The notes under the pieces are model-generated. The model was not told where the DNA came from and did no database searches. It saw nothing but the letters and a program-made list of their open reading frames with translations. A DNA stretch of 64,000 bases. It comes from Streptomyces sp. 1222.5. Lineage in GTDB: Bacteria; Actinomycetota; Actinomycetes; Streptomycetales; Streptomycetaceae. Position 1 is the first letter of the stretch; every line of letters begins with the position of its first letter. Below are positions 1 to 10,200 of this stretch, piece after piece. The translations under genes and the position numbers were made by a program. The DNA lies in assembly GCF_900105245.1 (NCBI RefSeq), contig NZ_FNSZ01000001.1, positions 6,570,001 through 6,634,000 of the forward strand, given 5' to 3'.

Positions 1-879
1 GCGCTCCACCCCGTCCGGGGTCTTCTCGACGGCGACGACGGCCGCGCCGAGCCGGGCGCACTCCACCGCCACCGAGCCCGACCCCGCGCCCACGTCCCAC
101 ACCAGGTCGCCCGGGCGCGGCCCCAGCCGGGCCAGGGCCAGCGCCCGCACCTCGAACTTGGTGATCATCGAGTCCCGGTGCGCGAACGCGTCCTCGTCCA
201 GCGCCCACCGGTCCGGTCCCGCCGGAACGCCGGCGACCGTGCGGACCGGCCCCAGCGCCCGGCGCTCGTCCAGACAGAGCACCACGCTGACCGACGTGCC
301 CCAGTCCCGGGCCGCCGCCTCGGCGGGCGTCACCCGCTCCACCCGCTCCCGCTCCGGGTCACCGAGCGCCACCGCCACGACCAGGACGCGCGCGTCGGGA
401 TCCGTCCCCGGACCGGCGAGGGCGGCACCCAGCTCCGCGGGGCCGGCTCCCGGCCCGGTGAGGACCGCGACCTTGGGACGCGCCCGGCAGAGGTTCACCG
501 CCGTGCGCAGATCCCGGCCGTGCGCGCTGACCACGACCGCGTCGTCCCAGGGCAGCCCGATCCGGGCGAACGCGGCGGCCACCGAGGACACGCCCGGCCG
601 CACGTCCAGCGCACCGGCCCCGAACCGCTCGGCCAGCGCCCGGACGATTCCGAAGAACCCGGGGTCCCCGGAGGCCAGCACGACCACCGGCAGCTCCTTG
701 CCGACGTACCCGGCGATCGTGTCCAGGGCGGGTGCCAGCGGCCCGAGCACGACCCGCTCGGCGCCCTCCGGCAGCGCCGCGGCGTCCAGGTGCCGGCGCC
801 CGCCGACCACCAGCGCCGCCCGGTCGAGCACGCCGTCCGGCACCGGCGCCCCGGTCCCCGTACCGACGACGGTGATCAA
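1..879 (-). CDS. cobL: Precorrin-6Y C5,15-methyltransferase (decarboxylating), CbiE-CbiT fusion; C-terminus cut by window edge
   Basis: Cobalamin ring-building enzyme that methylates C5 and C15 and decarboxylates the C12 acetate of precorrin-6Y in the cytosol. Reading leftwards from a TTG at 879, residues 1 to about 190 form the CbiE tetrapyrrole methylase (LITVVGTGTGAP start, then ASGDPGFFGI). About residue 236 the CbiT half begins (MITKFEVRALALARLGPRPG, then the SAM-binding VWDVGAGSGSVAVE). The frame is open to base 1, giving 293 codons, so roughly 100 C-terminal residues are missing. The TTG start overlaps the TGA of cobM as TTGA, implying translational coupling. The start is inferred from this overlap and from the methylase motif beginning at once. 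Confidence 0.93.
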   Translation of the reverse strand, partial: MITVVGTGTGAPVPDGVLDRAALVVGGRRHLDAAALPEGAERVVLGPLAPALDTIAGYVGKELPVVVLASGDPGFFGIVRALAERFGAGALDVRPGVSSVAAAFARIGLPWDDAVVVSAHGRDLRTAVNLCRARPKVAVLTGPGAGPAELGAALAGPGTDPDARVLVVAVALGDPERERVERVTPAEAAARDWGTSVSVVLCLDERRALGPVRTVAGVPAGPDRWALDEDAFAHRDSMITKFEVRALALARLGPRPGDLVWDVGAGSGSVAVECARLGAAVVAVEKTPDGVER

Positions 880-1694
880 CTGTTCGCCCCCCGCTCGCGC
901 AGCGCGCGCCGGGCCTGCGGGTCGGCCTTGCGGTACCCGTGGAAGTGCCCCGGGTGGTACAGGTGCGACCGGGTGCCGTGCGCGTCCAGCGCCGGGCCGA
1001 CCAGGAAGAGCGTGTGCTTCCAGAGCTTGTGCTCCTTGACCGTCTCCTCCAGCGTGCCGATCGTGCACTTCACGACCAGCTCCTCCGGCCAGGTCGCCTG
1101 GTAGGCGACGACGACCGGGGTGTCGGTCGGGTAGCCGCCCTCCAGCAGCTCGCGCACCAGCTGCCCGCTGCGCGCCGCCGACAGGAACACCGCCATGGTG
1201 GTGCCGTGCCGGGCGAACTCGCGGACCTCCTCGCCGGGCGGCATCGGCGTCTTGCCGCCGCCCAGCCGGGTGAGCACGACGGACTGCGCGACCTCGGGGA
1301 TCGTCAGCTCGCGCCGCGCCAGCGCGGCCACCGCGGAGAACGACGACACACCCGGTACGACCTCCGTGGCGATCCCGAGCTCCGCGCACCGGTCCAGCTG
1401 CTCCTGGGTGCCGCCCCACAGCGCCGGGTCGCCGGAGTGGATGCGGGCGACCCGCAGGCCCTCGGCCAGGGCCCGCTCGTAGACGGCGACGACGTCCTCC
1501 AGGGACATCGTGGCCGAGTCCAGGACCTCCGCGTCGGCACGCGCGTGTTCGAGCACCTCCGCCTGGACCAGGCTGGCCGCCCAGATCACCACGTCCGCCT
1601 CGGCGATCGCGCGCGCGGCACGGAACGTCAGCAGGTCGGCGGCGCCGGGGCCGGCACCGACGAACGTCACCTTGCCGGTGGGGGCATCGGCCAT
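876..1694 (-). CDS. cobM: Precorrin-4 C11-methyltransferase
   Basis: Methylates precorrin-4 at C11 in the corrin ring pathway. The 272-residue product has the family layout: VTFVGAGPGAADLLT near the N-terminus, HSGDPALWGG in the substrate loop and VPGVSSFSAVAAL. I chose the ATG at 1694 because a GAGAGGA ribosome site lies 8 nt upstream; the frame stays open ten codons further, but that part is not methylase-like. It is the first gene of a leftward pair with cobL and diverges from the ZIP transporter. I see no cobalamin riboswitch in the 143-bp gap upstream, unlike the main operon. Confidence 0.95.
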   Translation of the reverse strand: MADAPTGKVTFVGAGPGAADLLTFRAARAIAEADVVIWAASLVQAEVLEHARADAEVLDSATMSLEDVVAVYERALAEGLRVARIHSGDPALWGGTQEQLDRCAELGIATEVVPGVSSFSAVAALARRELTIPEVAQSVVLTRLGGGKTPMPPGEEVREFARHGTTMAVFLSAARSGQLVRELLEGGYPTDTPVVVAYQATWPEELVVKCTIGTLEETVKEHKLWKHTLFLVGPALDAHGTRSHLYHPGHFHGYRKADPQARRALRERGANS

Positions 1695-1713
1695 GGGAAG
1701 GGTCCTCTCGTAC

Positions 1714-1752
1714 GGGAGACGCAAGCGGGAGACGCAAGCGGGAAACGCAAGT
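1714..1752. repeat. Three tandem 13-bp repeats in the cobM leader
   Basis: Three head-to-tail copies of GGGAGACGCAAGC occupy 1714-1726, 1727-1739 and 1740-1752; the third differs at two bases. They lie 20 bp upstream of the cobM start in the divergent cobM/ZIP gap. They could be a protein-binding array or a slippage-prone tract. Confidence 0.8.
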
Positions 1753-1837
1753 CGGAATCGGTGAAATGTCAGGGTCTGGGGGAGTGCGGCCGACGCCGGA
1801 TGTGCGCGAAGGCACCTCCATCGGATAGCAAGGGCCT

Positions 1838-2572
1838 ATGGCGGTCTTCGTCGCGCTCGGCGCGTTCCTGATGACGCTGGCCGGCGGCTGGACGGCACAG
1901 CGCGTGACCGACCGCAGGCATCTCGTCCTCGGACTCGCCGGCGGACTGATGCTGGGCGTGGTGGGCCTGGACCTGCTGCCGGAGGCGCTGCGGGCCGCGG
2001 ACCGCGAGGTGTTCGGCGTACCCGCCGCCCTGTTGCTGTTCGTGGCCGGATTCCTGCTGGCCCACCTGGTGGAGCGCACCCTCGCCGCCCGGCAGGCCGC
2101 GCACGGCGGCGCCGAGGGACACAACCACCGCGCGCCCGAGGTGGGCCTCACGGCGGCCGCCGCGATGGTGGGTCACAGCGCCATGGACGGCGTGGCGATC
2201 GGCGCGGCCTTCCAGGTGGGCGGCGGCATGGGCACGGCCGTGGCGCTCGCCGTGATCGCGCACGACTTCGCCGACGGCTTCAACACCTTCACCCTCACGA
2301 GCCTGTACGGCAACGCGCGCCGGCGCGCCGTCGGCATGCTGGTGGCCGACGCGTGCGCCCCTCTCGTGGGCGCGCTGTCGACCGCCTTCTTCCACATCCC
2401 CGAACCGGTGCTCGGCGGCTATCTGGGCCTCTTCGGCGGCGTCCTGCTCTATCTCGCCGCCGCCGAGATCCTGCCCGAGGCCCACCACGAGCACCCCGCG
2501 CGTTCCACGCTGCTGTGCACGGTCGCGGGGGTCGCGTTCATCTGGCTGGTGGTCGGCCTCTCCGGCGCGTGA
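1838..2572 (+). CDS. ZIP-family divalent metal transporter
   Basis: Integral membrane protein of 244 residues expected to import divalent metal across the cytoplasmic membrane. The ZIP signatures are HSAMDGVAIG in the fourth membrane segment and HDFADGFNTF in the fifth, with a further EILPEAHHEHP metal site near the C-terminus; seven or eight hydrophobic segments are visible. The AAGGG ribosome site sits just ahead of the ATG at 1838. The gene lies between two cob transcription units, divergent from cobM and tail-to-tail with cobI (14-bp gap), so supplying cobalt to the CobN chelatase is an attractive inference. Zinc or iron are equally possible from sequence alone. Confidence 0.85.
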   Translation: MAVFVALGAFLMTLAGGWTAQRVTDRRHLVLGLAGGLMLGVVGLDLLPEALRAADREVFGVPAALLLFVAGFLLAHLVERTLAARQAAHGGAEGHNHRAPEVGLTAAAAMVGHSAMDGVAIGAAFQVGGGMGTAVALAVIAHDFADGFNTFTLTSLYGNARRRAVGMLVADACAPLVGALSTAFFHIPEPVLGGYLGLFGGVLLYLAAAEILPEAHHEHPARSTLLCTVAGVAFIWLVVGLSGA

Positions 2573-2586
2573 CCACGGGCGCGGTG

Positions 2587-3318
2587 TCACAGCTTCCCGC
2601 CCCGCCCGCCGTCCCGGCGCGGGGGCGCGATCAGCGTCGACAGGTACGGCAGCGGTGTCCCGTCCAGCTCGGCGGCCGGCCGCACCGACTCCTCCGGCAG
2701 ACCCAGCGCCGACCCCCACACCGCGTCCCCGAGCCGCCCGGTCTCCCGCAGCGCCTCGGCGACCTCCGCGGCCTGCCGGCCGAACTTGTAGGCGACGACG
2801 GTGCCCGGCCCGGCCAGCGCCTCCTTCAGCACCGCCGACCCGGCGGTGACGGGGACGAGGGTCAGCGGCTCGGTGCCCTCCGTCAGCACGGCACCGGACC
2901 GCGCGGCGAGATCCTGCATGGCGGTGATCCCGGGCACGGTTTCCACGACGACCCCGGGCACCAGCTCGGCGATGGTCTGCGCGAGATACGTGAACGTCGA
3001 GTACACGTTGGGGTCGCCGATGGTCGCGAAGGCCACGGAGCCGTGCTGCCGCAGCAGTTCCGCGACCCGTCCGCCGGCCGCGTCCCAGGCCGCCTCGCGG
3101 CGCGCCCGGTCGGTCCGCTCGTTCAGCGCGAACACCACCCGGACGATCCGGTCCGCGGGCACGTAGTGCGCCACGGTCGCCTCCGCCCGCCCCCGCTCAC
3201 CGGTGTCCATCACCGGTACGACGACGACCTCGGCCGCACGCAGCGCATTGACTCCCTTGACCGTCACCAGCTCCGGATCACCGGGACCGACCCCGACCCC
3301 GACCAGCGTGTTGCTCAT
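2587..3318 (-). CDS. cobI: Precorrin-2 C20-methyltransferase
   Basis: Converts precorrin-2 to precorrin-3A by SAM-dependent methylation at C20. The 243 residues match family length. LVGVGVGPGDPELVTVKG at the N-terminus, ATIGDPNVYSTF in the middle and VPGITAMQDLAARSG identify the tetrapyrrole methylase fold and the CobI/CbiL branch. It is the last gene of the riboswitch-controlled operon; its ATG overlaps the cobB stop as ATGA. It converges on the ZIP transporter with only 14 bp between stop codons. Confidence 0.95.
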   Translation of the reverse strand: MSNTLVGVGVGPGDPELVTVKGVNALRAAEVVVVPVMDTGERGRAEATVAHYVPADRIVRVVFALNERTDRARREAAWDAAGGRVAELLRQHGSVAFATIGDPNVYSTFTYLAQTIAELVPGVVVETVPGITAMQDLAARSGAVLTEGTEPLTLVPVTAGSAVLKEALAGPGTVVAYKFGRQAAEVAEALRETGRLGDAVWGSALGLPEESVRPAAELDGTPLPYLSTLIAPPRRDGGRGGKL

Positions 3319-4691
3319 GACGTCCGGCACCTCTCCACGAACCGACGGGCGACACCGGGCTCGGACGCCCAGTGCGTGTGCAGATAACTCGCGTGCACGC
3401 CCTGCTGTACGAAACCTTCGACCCGCCGGACGGGAGCGCGCACGCCCCAGGCGGGAGCGGCCCCGGCGCCCGGTTCGACGACCGTGCGGTGGAACTCGTG
3501 CCCCCGCATCCGCGTCCCGGCGGGTGCCAGCACACTGTCGCCGACGGCCACCGCGTCCCGGTAGCCGAGAGTCAGCCGCTCGCTCATCCGCGCGGAGGCG
3601 TCGAGCACCCCGCACATGGGGCGCCCGTCCAACTCCCGGCACAGGTACAGCAGTCCGGCGCACTCCGCGGCCACGGGGGCGCCGCTCAGCGCGAGTTCGG
3701 CGACGGCCTTGCGCAGCGGCTCGTTGGCGGACAGCTCCGCGGCGTACACCTCGGGGAATCCGCCGCCGACGACCAGCCCGGCGGTGTCCTCGGGCAGCCG
3801 CTCGTCCCGCAGCGGATCGAAGGTGACCACCTCGGCACCGGCGGCGCCGAGCAGCTCGGTGTGCTCGGCGTAGGAGAACGTGAAAGCCGACCCGCCCGCG
3901 ACGGCGACGCGCGGCGCCCGCTTCCCGGCCGGCGGCTCCGGCGGGCCGGAGGGGGGACCGGGGGTCCAGGGGGCGGAGTCCGCCGGCAGCGGGCCGGCGG
4001 CGCGTGCCAGCGCCTCCAGGGCCGCCAGGTCGCAGCCCTCGGACACCGTCGCGGCCATCGCCGCGACGGCCTCCACCGCGGCCGCGCGCCGCTCGGCGAC
4101 CGGCACCAGACCCAGGTGGCGCGAGGGGGTCTCCACCGGGGCCGCCCGCCGCAGCACGCCGAGCACCGGCACCCCCGACTCGTCCAGTGCCTCCCGCAGC
4201 AGCGACTCGTGCCGGTCCGAGGCGACCTTGTTCAGGATCACGCCCCCGACCCGCACCCGCGGATCCCAGGACGCGAACCCGTGCACCAGCGCCGCCACCG
4301 ACCGCGACTGCGACGACGCGTCCACGACGAGCACCACCGGCGCCCGCAGCAGCTTGGCGACATGGGCCGTGGACGCGAGTTCCCCCTCGCCCGCGGCCCC
4401 GTCGTACAGCCCCATCACTCCCTCGACGACCGCGAGGTCGCAGCCCCGGGCGCCGTGCAGGAACAGCGGAGCGACCAGCTCCGGCCCGCACAGGTACGCG
4501 TCCAGGTTGCGCCCCACCCGCCCGGTCGCCAGGGCGTGGTACCCGGGGTCGATGTAGTCCGGCCCGACCTTGTGCGGGGACACGGCGAGCCCCCGCGCGG
4601 CGAACGCGGCCATCAGCCCCGTGGCGACGGTGGTCTTGCCGCTGCCCGACGAGGGCGCGGCGATGACCAGCCGGGGCACCGACGTCGTCAC
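3315..4691 (-). CDS. cobB: Cobyrinic acid a,c-diamide synthase
   Basis: ATP- and glutamine-dependent amidation of the a and c side chains. The 458 residues have an N-terminal dethiobiotin-synthetase-like domain with P-loop APSSGSGKTTVATG and KVGPDYIDPGYH. The C-terminal class I glutamine amidotransferase domain has catalytic Cys in AAECAGLLYL and His in SYLHTHWAS. The GTG start at 4691 overlaps the cobO stop as GTGA, so it is coupled to cobO. A proline-rich linker around residues 235-255 joins the domains. Confidence 0.96.
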   Translation of the reverse strand: MTTSVPRLVIAAPSSGSGKTTVATGLMAAFAARGLAVSPHKVGPDYIDPGYHALATGRVGRNLDAYLCGPELVAPLFLHGARGCDLAVVEGVMGLYDGAAGEGELASTAHVAKLLRAPVVLVVDASSQSRSVAALVHGFASWDPRVRVGGVILNKVASDRHESLLREALDESGVPVLGVLRRAAPVETPSRHLGLVPVAERRAAAVEAVAAMAATVSEGCDLAALEALARAAGPLPADSAPWTPGPPSGPPEPPAGKRAPRVAVAGGSAFTFSYAEHTELLGAAGAEVVTFDPLRDERLPEDTAGLVVGGGFPEVYAAELSANEPLRKAVAELALSGAPVAAECAGLLYLCRELDGRPMCGVLDASARMSERLTLGYRDAVAVGDSVLAPAGTRMRGHEFHRTVVEPGAGAAPAWGVRAPVRRVEGFVQQGVHASYLHTHWASEPGVARRFVERCRTS

Positions 4692-5287
4692 CACTCGATG
4701 CCCTTCTGGCCCTTCTGCCCCGCGTCCATGGGGTGCTTGACCTTGGACATGTCGGTGACGAGGTCGGCGAGGTCCACCAGCTTCTCCGGCGCGTTCCGGC
4801 CGGTGATCACCACGTGCTGGGTGCCGGGGCGGTTCCGCAGCACCTCCACCACCTCGTCCGTGTCCACCCAGCCCCAGTGCATCGGGTAGGCGAACTCGTC
4901 CAGCACGTACAGCCGGTACGTCTCGGCGGCCAGGTCCCGCTTGACCTGCTCCCAGCCCTCCCGGGCCTTCTCCTCGTTGTCCATCTGCGCGTCCCGCTGG
5001 ACCCAGGACCAGCCCTCGCCCATCTTGTGCCAGTCGACGGTCCCGCCCTCGCCGGAGGCGCCGAGCACCCGCAGCGCGTTCTCCTCGCCGACCTTCCACT
5101 TGGCCGACTTCACGAACTGGAACACCCCGATGGGCCAGCCCTGGTTCCAGGCGCGCAGCGCGAGCCCGAACGCGGCGGTGGACTTGCCCTTGCCGACCCC
5201 GGTGTGCACGACGACCAGCGGACGGTTCCTGCGCTGACGCGTCGTCAGACCGTCGTCCGGTACGACACTCGGCTGTCCCTGCGGCAC
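4688..5287 (-). CDS. cobO: Cob(I)yrinic acid a,c-diamide adenosyltransferase
   Basis: Transfers the 5-prime-deoxyadenosyl group of ATP to reduced cobalt in the corrin ring. The 199-residue protein is of CobA/CobO/BtuR type: P-loop GVGKGKST at residues 30-37, the FQFVKS segment, and LDEFAYPMHWGWV in the Walker B region. The GTG start at 5287 shares one base with the TAG stop of the chelatase gene. It sits between chelatase and cobB, consistent with adenosylation around the diamide step. Confidence 0.96.
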   Translation of the reverse strand: MPQGQPSVVPDDGLTTRQRRNRPLVVVHTGVGKGKSTAAFGLALRAWNQGWPIGVFQFVKSAKWKVGEENALRVLGASGEGGTVDWHKMGEGWSWVQRDAQMDNEEKAREGWEQVKRDLAAETYRLYVLDEFAYPMHWGWVDTDEVVEVLRNRPGTQHVVITGRNAPEKLVDLADLVTDMSKVKHPMDAGQKGQKGIEW

Positions 5288-7290
5288 TACGCGGCCCTCC
5301 TCGACGTCCCCTGCACATCCCTGACCAGACCGGCGATCGAATCGGCCCGCAGCCCGTCCAGCGTGACGGCCGCACCGCCCAGCTCACCCGCGAGCCGCCC
5401 CGCGAGACCGAGCCGCACCGGCCCCGACTCGCAGTCCACGACCACCGAGGCGACCTGCTCGGCCGCGAACAGCCGCGCCGCCCGCTCCGCGTGGCCGACC
5501 GGCTCCGGGCCGCCGGTGGCCCGCCCGTCGGTCACCACCACGACCAGCGCGCGCCGCGCCGGATCCCGCAGCCGCTCCACCCGCAGCACCTCGTGCGCCC
5601 TGAGCAGCCCGGCCGCGAGCGGCGTACGGCCGCCGGTCGGCAGCGACTCCAGCCGGGTGGCGGCCGCGTCGACGGACGAGGTCGGCGGCAGCGCGACCAC
5701 GGCGTCCGCACCCCGGAAGGTCACCAGACCCACCTTGTCCCGCCGCTGGTAGGCGTCCAGCAGCAGCGAGAGCACGGCGCCCTTCACGGCGCCCATCCGC
5801 TGCCGCGCCGCCATCGACCCGGAGGCGTCCACCACGAACAGCACGAGGTTCCCCTCGCGCCCCTCCCGGGTCGCCTGCCGCAGGTCGTCCCGGCGGATCA
5901 CCAGACCCGGACCGGACCGGCCGCGCGCCCGCTGGTGCGGGGCCGCGGCCTGCACGGTCGCCGCGAGGTGCAGCTTGGTCAGCGCGCCGCGGGGCCGCCG
6001 GGCCCCGGTCGTCCGCCCGTGCTCGGTCCGCGCCCGGGACCGCCGCCCGGCGGCGCCCTCGCCGATGCCGGGCACGCTTAGCACCTTGGCCCGGAACGGC
6101 TCGGAGGCCCGTGCGGCCGACTGCTCCTGCGAGCCGGACGCCTGCGGCTGCCCGCCCTCACCGGCCTCGGGCCGCGCGGCGCCGCCGGCGTCGTCCTGCG
6201 GGCCGCTGTCGGGCGCCGGCCGTCCACCGCCGCCACCGGGGCCGTCCGGATCGGGGTCGTCGTCGGTGCCGCCGTCGTCCCCGGAGAACTGCTCCAGCGT
6301 CTCGTCCAGCCTGTCCTCGTCCAGGCCCGGCGCGTCGAAGGGGTTGCGCCGGCGCCGGTGCGGCAGCGCGAGCAGCGCGGCCTGCCGCACGTCCTCGGCG
6401 AGGACATCGGTCCGTCCGGCCCACGCGGCCAGCGCGGTCGCCGTACGCGCCATCACGATGTCGGCGCGCATGCCGTCCACCTCGAAGGCCGCGCAGGTCG
6501 CCGCGATCTGCCGCAGCGCCCCGTCACCGAGCCGCACCTGCGGCAGCAGCCGTCGCGCCGCCACGATCCGCTGCCGTACGGCGGCCTCCTCCTCGGCCCA
6601 CCGGGCCGCGAAGACGACCGGGTCGTCGTCGTACGCCAGCCTGCGGCGCACCACCTCGACCCGCTGCTCGGGCTCCCGCGAGGCCGCCACCTCCACGGTC
6701 AGCCCGAACCGGTCCAGCAACTGCGGCCGCAGTTCGCCCTCTTCGGGGTTCATGGTGCCGACGAGCAGGAAACGGGCCGCGTGCCGTACGGAGACACCCT
6801 CGCGCTCCACGTACGACGCACCCATCGCCGCCGCGTCCAGCAGCAGGTCGACCAGGTGGTCGTGGAGCAGGTTGACCTCGTCCACGTACAGGATCCCGCG
6901 GTGGGCGTCGGCCAGCAGGCCCGGCTCGAACGCCTTCACGCCCTCCGCGAGCGCCCGCTCGATGTCGAGCGCGCCGACCAGCCGGTCCTCGGAGGCGCCG
7001 ACGGGCAGCTCGACCATCCGGGCGGGCCGCCGGGCACCCCCGCCCGGCTCGTGCGGACCGTCGGGGCACGACGGGTCCGGTGCCGCCGGGTCGCAGGAGA
7101 AGCGGCAGCCGGACACCACGTCGACCTCGGGCAGCAGCGCCGAGAGCGCGCGCACGGCGGTCGACTTGGCCGTGCCCTTCTCGCCGCGCACCAGCACACC
7201 GCCGACCGCCGGCGAGACGGCGTTCAGCAGCAGCGCGAGCCGCAGATCGTCCTGGCCGACAACGGCCGTGAACGGGAACGGGGTGGTCAC
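5287..7290 (-). CDS. Cobaltochelatase AAA+/VWA subunit, fused ChlI-ChlD type
   Basis: ATPase motor expected to drive cobalt insertion with CobN. The 667 residues combine an N-terminal AAA+ module (Walker A GEKGTAKST near residue 37, Walker B YVDEVNLLHDHL), a long acidic Gly/Pro/Asp-rich linker, and a C-terminal von Willebrand A domain with MIDAS motif DASGSMA and VTDGRATGG. This single chain replaces the separate CobS and CobT of proteobacteria and resembles BchI plus BchD. A cysteine cluster C-x3-C-x8-C follows the P-loop helix. The GTG start overlaps the cobN stop as GTGA. It is often annotated as magnesium chelatase; the context argues for cobalt. Confidence 0.9.
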   Translation of the reverse strand: MTTPFPFTAVVGQDDLRLALLLNAVSPAVGGVLVRGEKGTAKSTAVRALSALLPEVDVVSGCRFSCDPAAPDPSCPDGPHEPGGGARRPARMVELPVGASEDRLVGALDIERALAEGVKAFEPGLLADAHRGILYVDEVNLLHDHLVDLLLDAAAMGASYVEREGVSVRHAARFLLVGTMNPEEGELRPQLLDRFGLTVEVAASREPEQRVEVVRRRLAYDDDPVVFAARWAEEEAAVRQRIVAARRLLPQVRLGDGALRQIAATCAAFEVDGMRADIVMARTATALAAWAGRTDVLAEDVRQAALLALPHRRRRNPFDAPGLDEDRLDETLEQFSGDDGGTDDDPDPDGPGGGGGRPAPDSGPQDDAGGAARPEAGEGGQPQASGSQEQSAARASEPFRAKVLSVPGIGEGAAGRRSRARTEHGRTTGARRPRGALTKLHLAATVQAAAPHQRARGRSGPGLVIRRDDLRQATREGREGNLVLFVVDASGSMAARQRMGAVKGAVLSLLLDAYQRRDKVGLVTFRGADAVVALPPTSSVDAAATRLESLPTGGRTPLAAGLLRAHEVLRVERLRDPARRALVVVVTDGRATGGPEPVGHAERAARLFAAEQVASVVVDCESGPVRLGLAGRLAGELGGAAVTLDGLRADSIAGLVRDVQGTSRRAA

Positions 7291-10200
7291 TGGTCGTCCT
7301 CCAAGTCGCCTTCCAGCTCCAGATAGGTGGCGCGCAGCCGCTCCAGCGTGTCCGCGTCCGGCTCCGCCCACAGCCCGCGGTCCGCCGCCTCCAGCAGCCG
7401 CTCGGTGATCCCGCGCAGCGCCCAGGGGTTGGACTTCTTCATGAAGTCCCGGTTCTCCGGGTCGAAGACGTACTCCGCGCTGAGCTTCTCGTACATCCAG
7501 TCGTCGACCACGCCGGCCGTGGCGTCGTACCCGAACAGGTAGTCCACGGTCGCCGCCATCTCGAAGGCGCCCTTGTAGCCGTGCCGGCGCATGGCCGACA
7601 TCCAGCGCGGGTTCACCACGCGGGCCCGGAACACCCGGTGGGTCTCCTCGCCGAGCGTGCGCGTGCGCACCTGGTCGGGTACGGCCGAGTCACCCACGTA
7701 CGCCTCGGGGTTGGCGCCGGTCAGGTGCCGGACCATGGCCACCATGCCGCCGTGGTACTGGAAGTAGTCGTCGGCGTCGACCAGGTCGTGCTCGCGGGTG
7801 TCGACGTTCTTCGCCGCGACCGCGATCCGCCTGAACGCGGTCTCCATGTCACCGCGCGCCGCCCGCCCGTCGAGCCCGCGCCCGTAGGCGTAGCCGCCCC
7901 ACACCGCGTACACCTCGGCGAGGTCGGCGTCGGAGCGCCAGTTGCGGGCGTCGATCAGCGGCAGCAGGCCCGCGCCGTACGCGCCCGGCTTCGAGCCGAA
8001 GATCCGGGCCGTGGCGCGGCGCCGGTCGCCGTGCTCGGCGGTGTCCTCGTCGGCGTGCGCCTTCACGAAGTTCCGGTCGGCCGGCTCCGCCAGCTCCGCC
8101 ACCGCCCGCACCGCGTCGTCGAGCAGCCCGACCACGTGCGGGAACGCGTCCCGGAAGAAGCCGGAGATACGGACCGTGACGTCGATGCGCGGCCGGCCCA
8201 GTTCCGCGAGCGGGACCACCTCGAAGCCGGTCACCCGGCGGGAGGCGTCGTCCCACACCGGGCGGCAGCCCAGCAGCGCCAGGATCTCGGCGATGTCGTC
8301 GCCCTGGGTGCGCATCGCGGAGGTGCCCCACACCGTGAGCCCCACCGACTTCGGGTACTCGCCGGTGTCCTGGAGGTAGCGGGCGACGAGCGAGTCGGCG
8401 AGCGACTGCCCGACCTCCCAGCTCAGCCGCGAGGGGATCGCCTTGGGATCGACCGAGTAGAAGTTCCGGCCGGTCGGCAGCACGTTGACCAGACCGCGGG
8501 TCGGCGAGCCCGAGGGGCCGGCCGGGACGTAACCGCCGTCCAGGGCCCGCAGGATGTGCCCGATCTCGTCGGTGGTGCGGGCGAGGCGCGGGACGACCTC
8601 GGCACAGGCGAACTCCAGCACGGCCGCCGCCTCCGGGAGTTCGGTGCCCAGCACGTCCCGCAGGACGCCGGGTACCTCCGTGCCGCTCCAGGCCCCCGCC
8701 TCCATCCGCTCCGCGATCCGCCGGCACAGCTGCTCCAGCAGGTCGATCGCGTCGGACGCGGTCCGGGCCGGGCCCTCCACCAGGTCGGTCAGCTCCACCG
8801 GCACCTTCACCGGGGCGCCCGGCTCGGCCAGCAGGTCCTTCTCCACCAGCCCGAAGTACGCGGCCAGCGAGGCCCGCAGCCCCGGCAGCGCGTTCGCCTG
8901 CCCACCCCACACCTGCGAGGCGCGCAGCACCGCGAGGACCAGGTTCACGCGCGGCTCGCCGACCGGACCGCCGCCCAGGATGTGCAGACCGTCACGGATC
9001 TGCACGTCCTTGATCTCGCACAGGTAGCCGTCGATGTGCATGACGAACTCGTCGAACGCCTCGTCGTCCGGCTGCTCGGCCACGTGCAGGTCGTGGTGCA
9101 GCTCGGCGGCCTTGACCAGCGTCCAGATCTGCGCGCGGACGGCCGGGGCCTTCGCCGGGTCCAGGTCGGAGACGAGCGCGTACTCGTCCAGCAGCTGCTC
9201 CAGCTTGGCCAGGTCGCCGTACGTGTCGGCGCGCGCCATCGGCGGGACGAGGTGGTCGACCACCGTGGCGTGCCCGCGCCGCTTGGCCTGGGTGCCCTCA
9301 CCGGGGTCGTTGACGATGAACGGGTAGATCAGCGGCAGCTCGCCGAGGACCGCGTCCGGTGCGCAGCCGGCGCTCAGGCCGAGGCCCTTGCCCGGCAGCC
9401 ACTCCATCGTGCCGTGCTTGCCCATGTGCACGATCGCGTCGGCGCCGAAGCTGTTGTCCAGCCAGCGGTAGGCCGCCATGTAGTGGTGCGAGGGCGGCAT
9501 GTCGGGGTCGTGGTAGATCGCGATCGGGTTCTCGCCGAAGCCGCGCGGCGGCTGGATCATCACGACGACGTTCCCGAACCGCAGGGAGGCGAGCACGATG
9601 TCGTCGCCGTCCACGTACAGGCCGCCCGGCGGCTCGCCCCACGCCTCGGTCATGGCGTCCCGCAGCTCCGGGTCCAGCTTCTCGAACCACGCCCGGTAGT
9701 CGGCCAGCGGAACCCGGGCGGGCGCTGCGGCCAGCTGGTCCTCCGTCAGCCACTCCACGTCGTGGCCGCCGGCCTCGATCAGCCGGTGGATCAGCTCGTC
9801 ACCGTTGTCCGGGTACTCGGTGAGGCCGTACCCCGCCTCCCTGAGGGCGTCCAGGACGCGCACCGCCGACGCGGGCGTGTCCAGGCCGACCGCGTTGCCG
9901 ACGCGCGAATGCTTGGTCGGGTACGCGGTGAAGACCAGGGCGATCCTCTTCTCCGCGTTCGGCTTGTGCTTCAACCGCGCGTGACGCAGGGCGATCCCGG
10001 CCACCCGCGCGGCCCGCTCCGGGTCGGCGACGTACACCGGGACGTCGTCGGGGCCCTGCTCCTTGAAGGAGAACGGCACGGTGACCAGCCGGCCGTCGAA
10101 CTCCGGGATCGCCACCTGCATCGCCGCGTCCATGGGGGACAGGGCGGCGTCCGACTCCGCCCAGGCGGCCCGCGAGGAGGTGAGGCAGAGCCCCTGGAGG

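Noticed and set aside
1695..1837. A second cobalamin riboswitch ahead of cobM
   Set aside because: None of the aptamer core strings seen at 13500-13573 occurs here on either strand.
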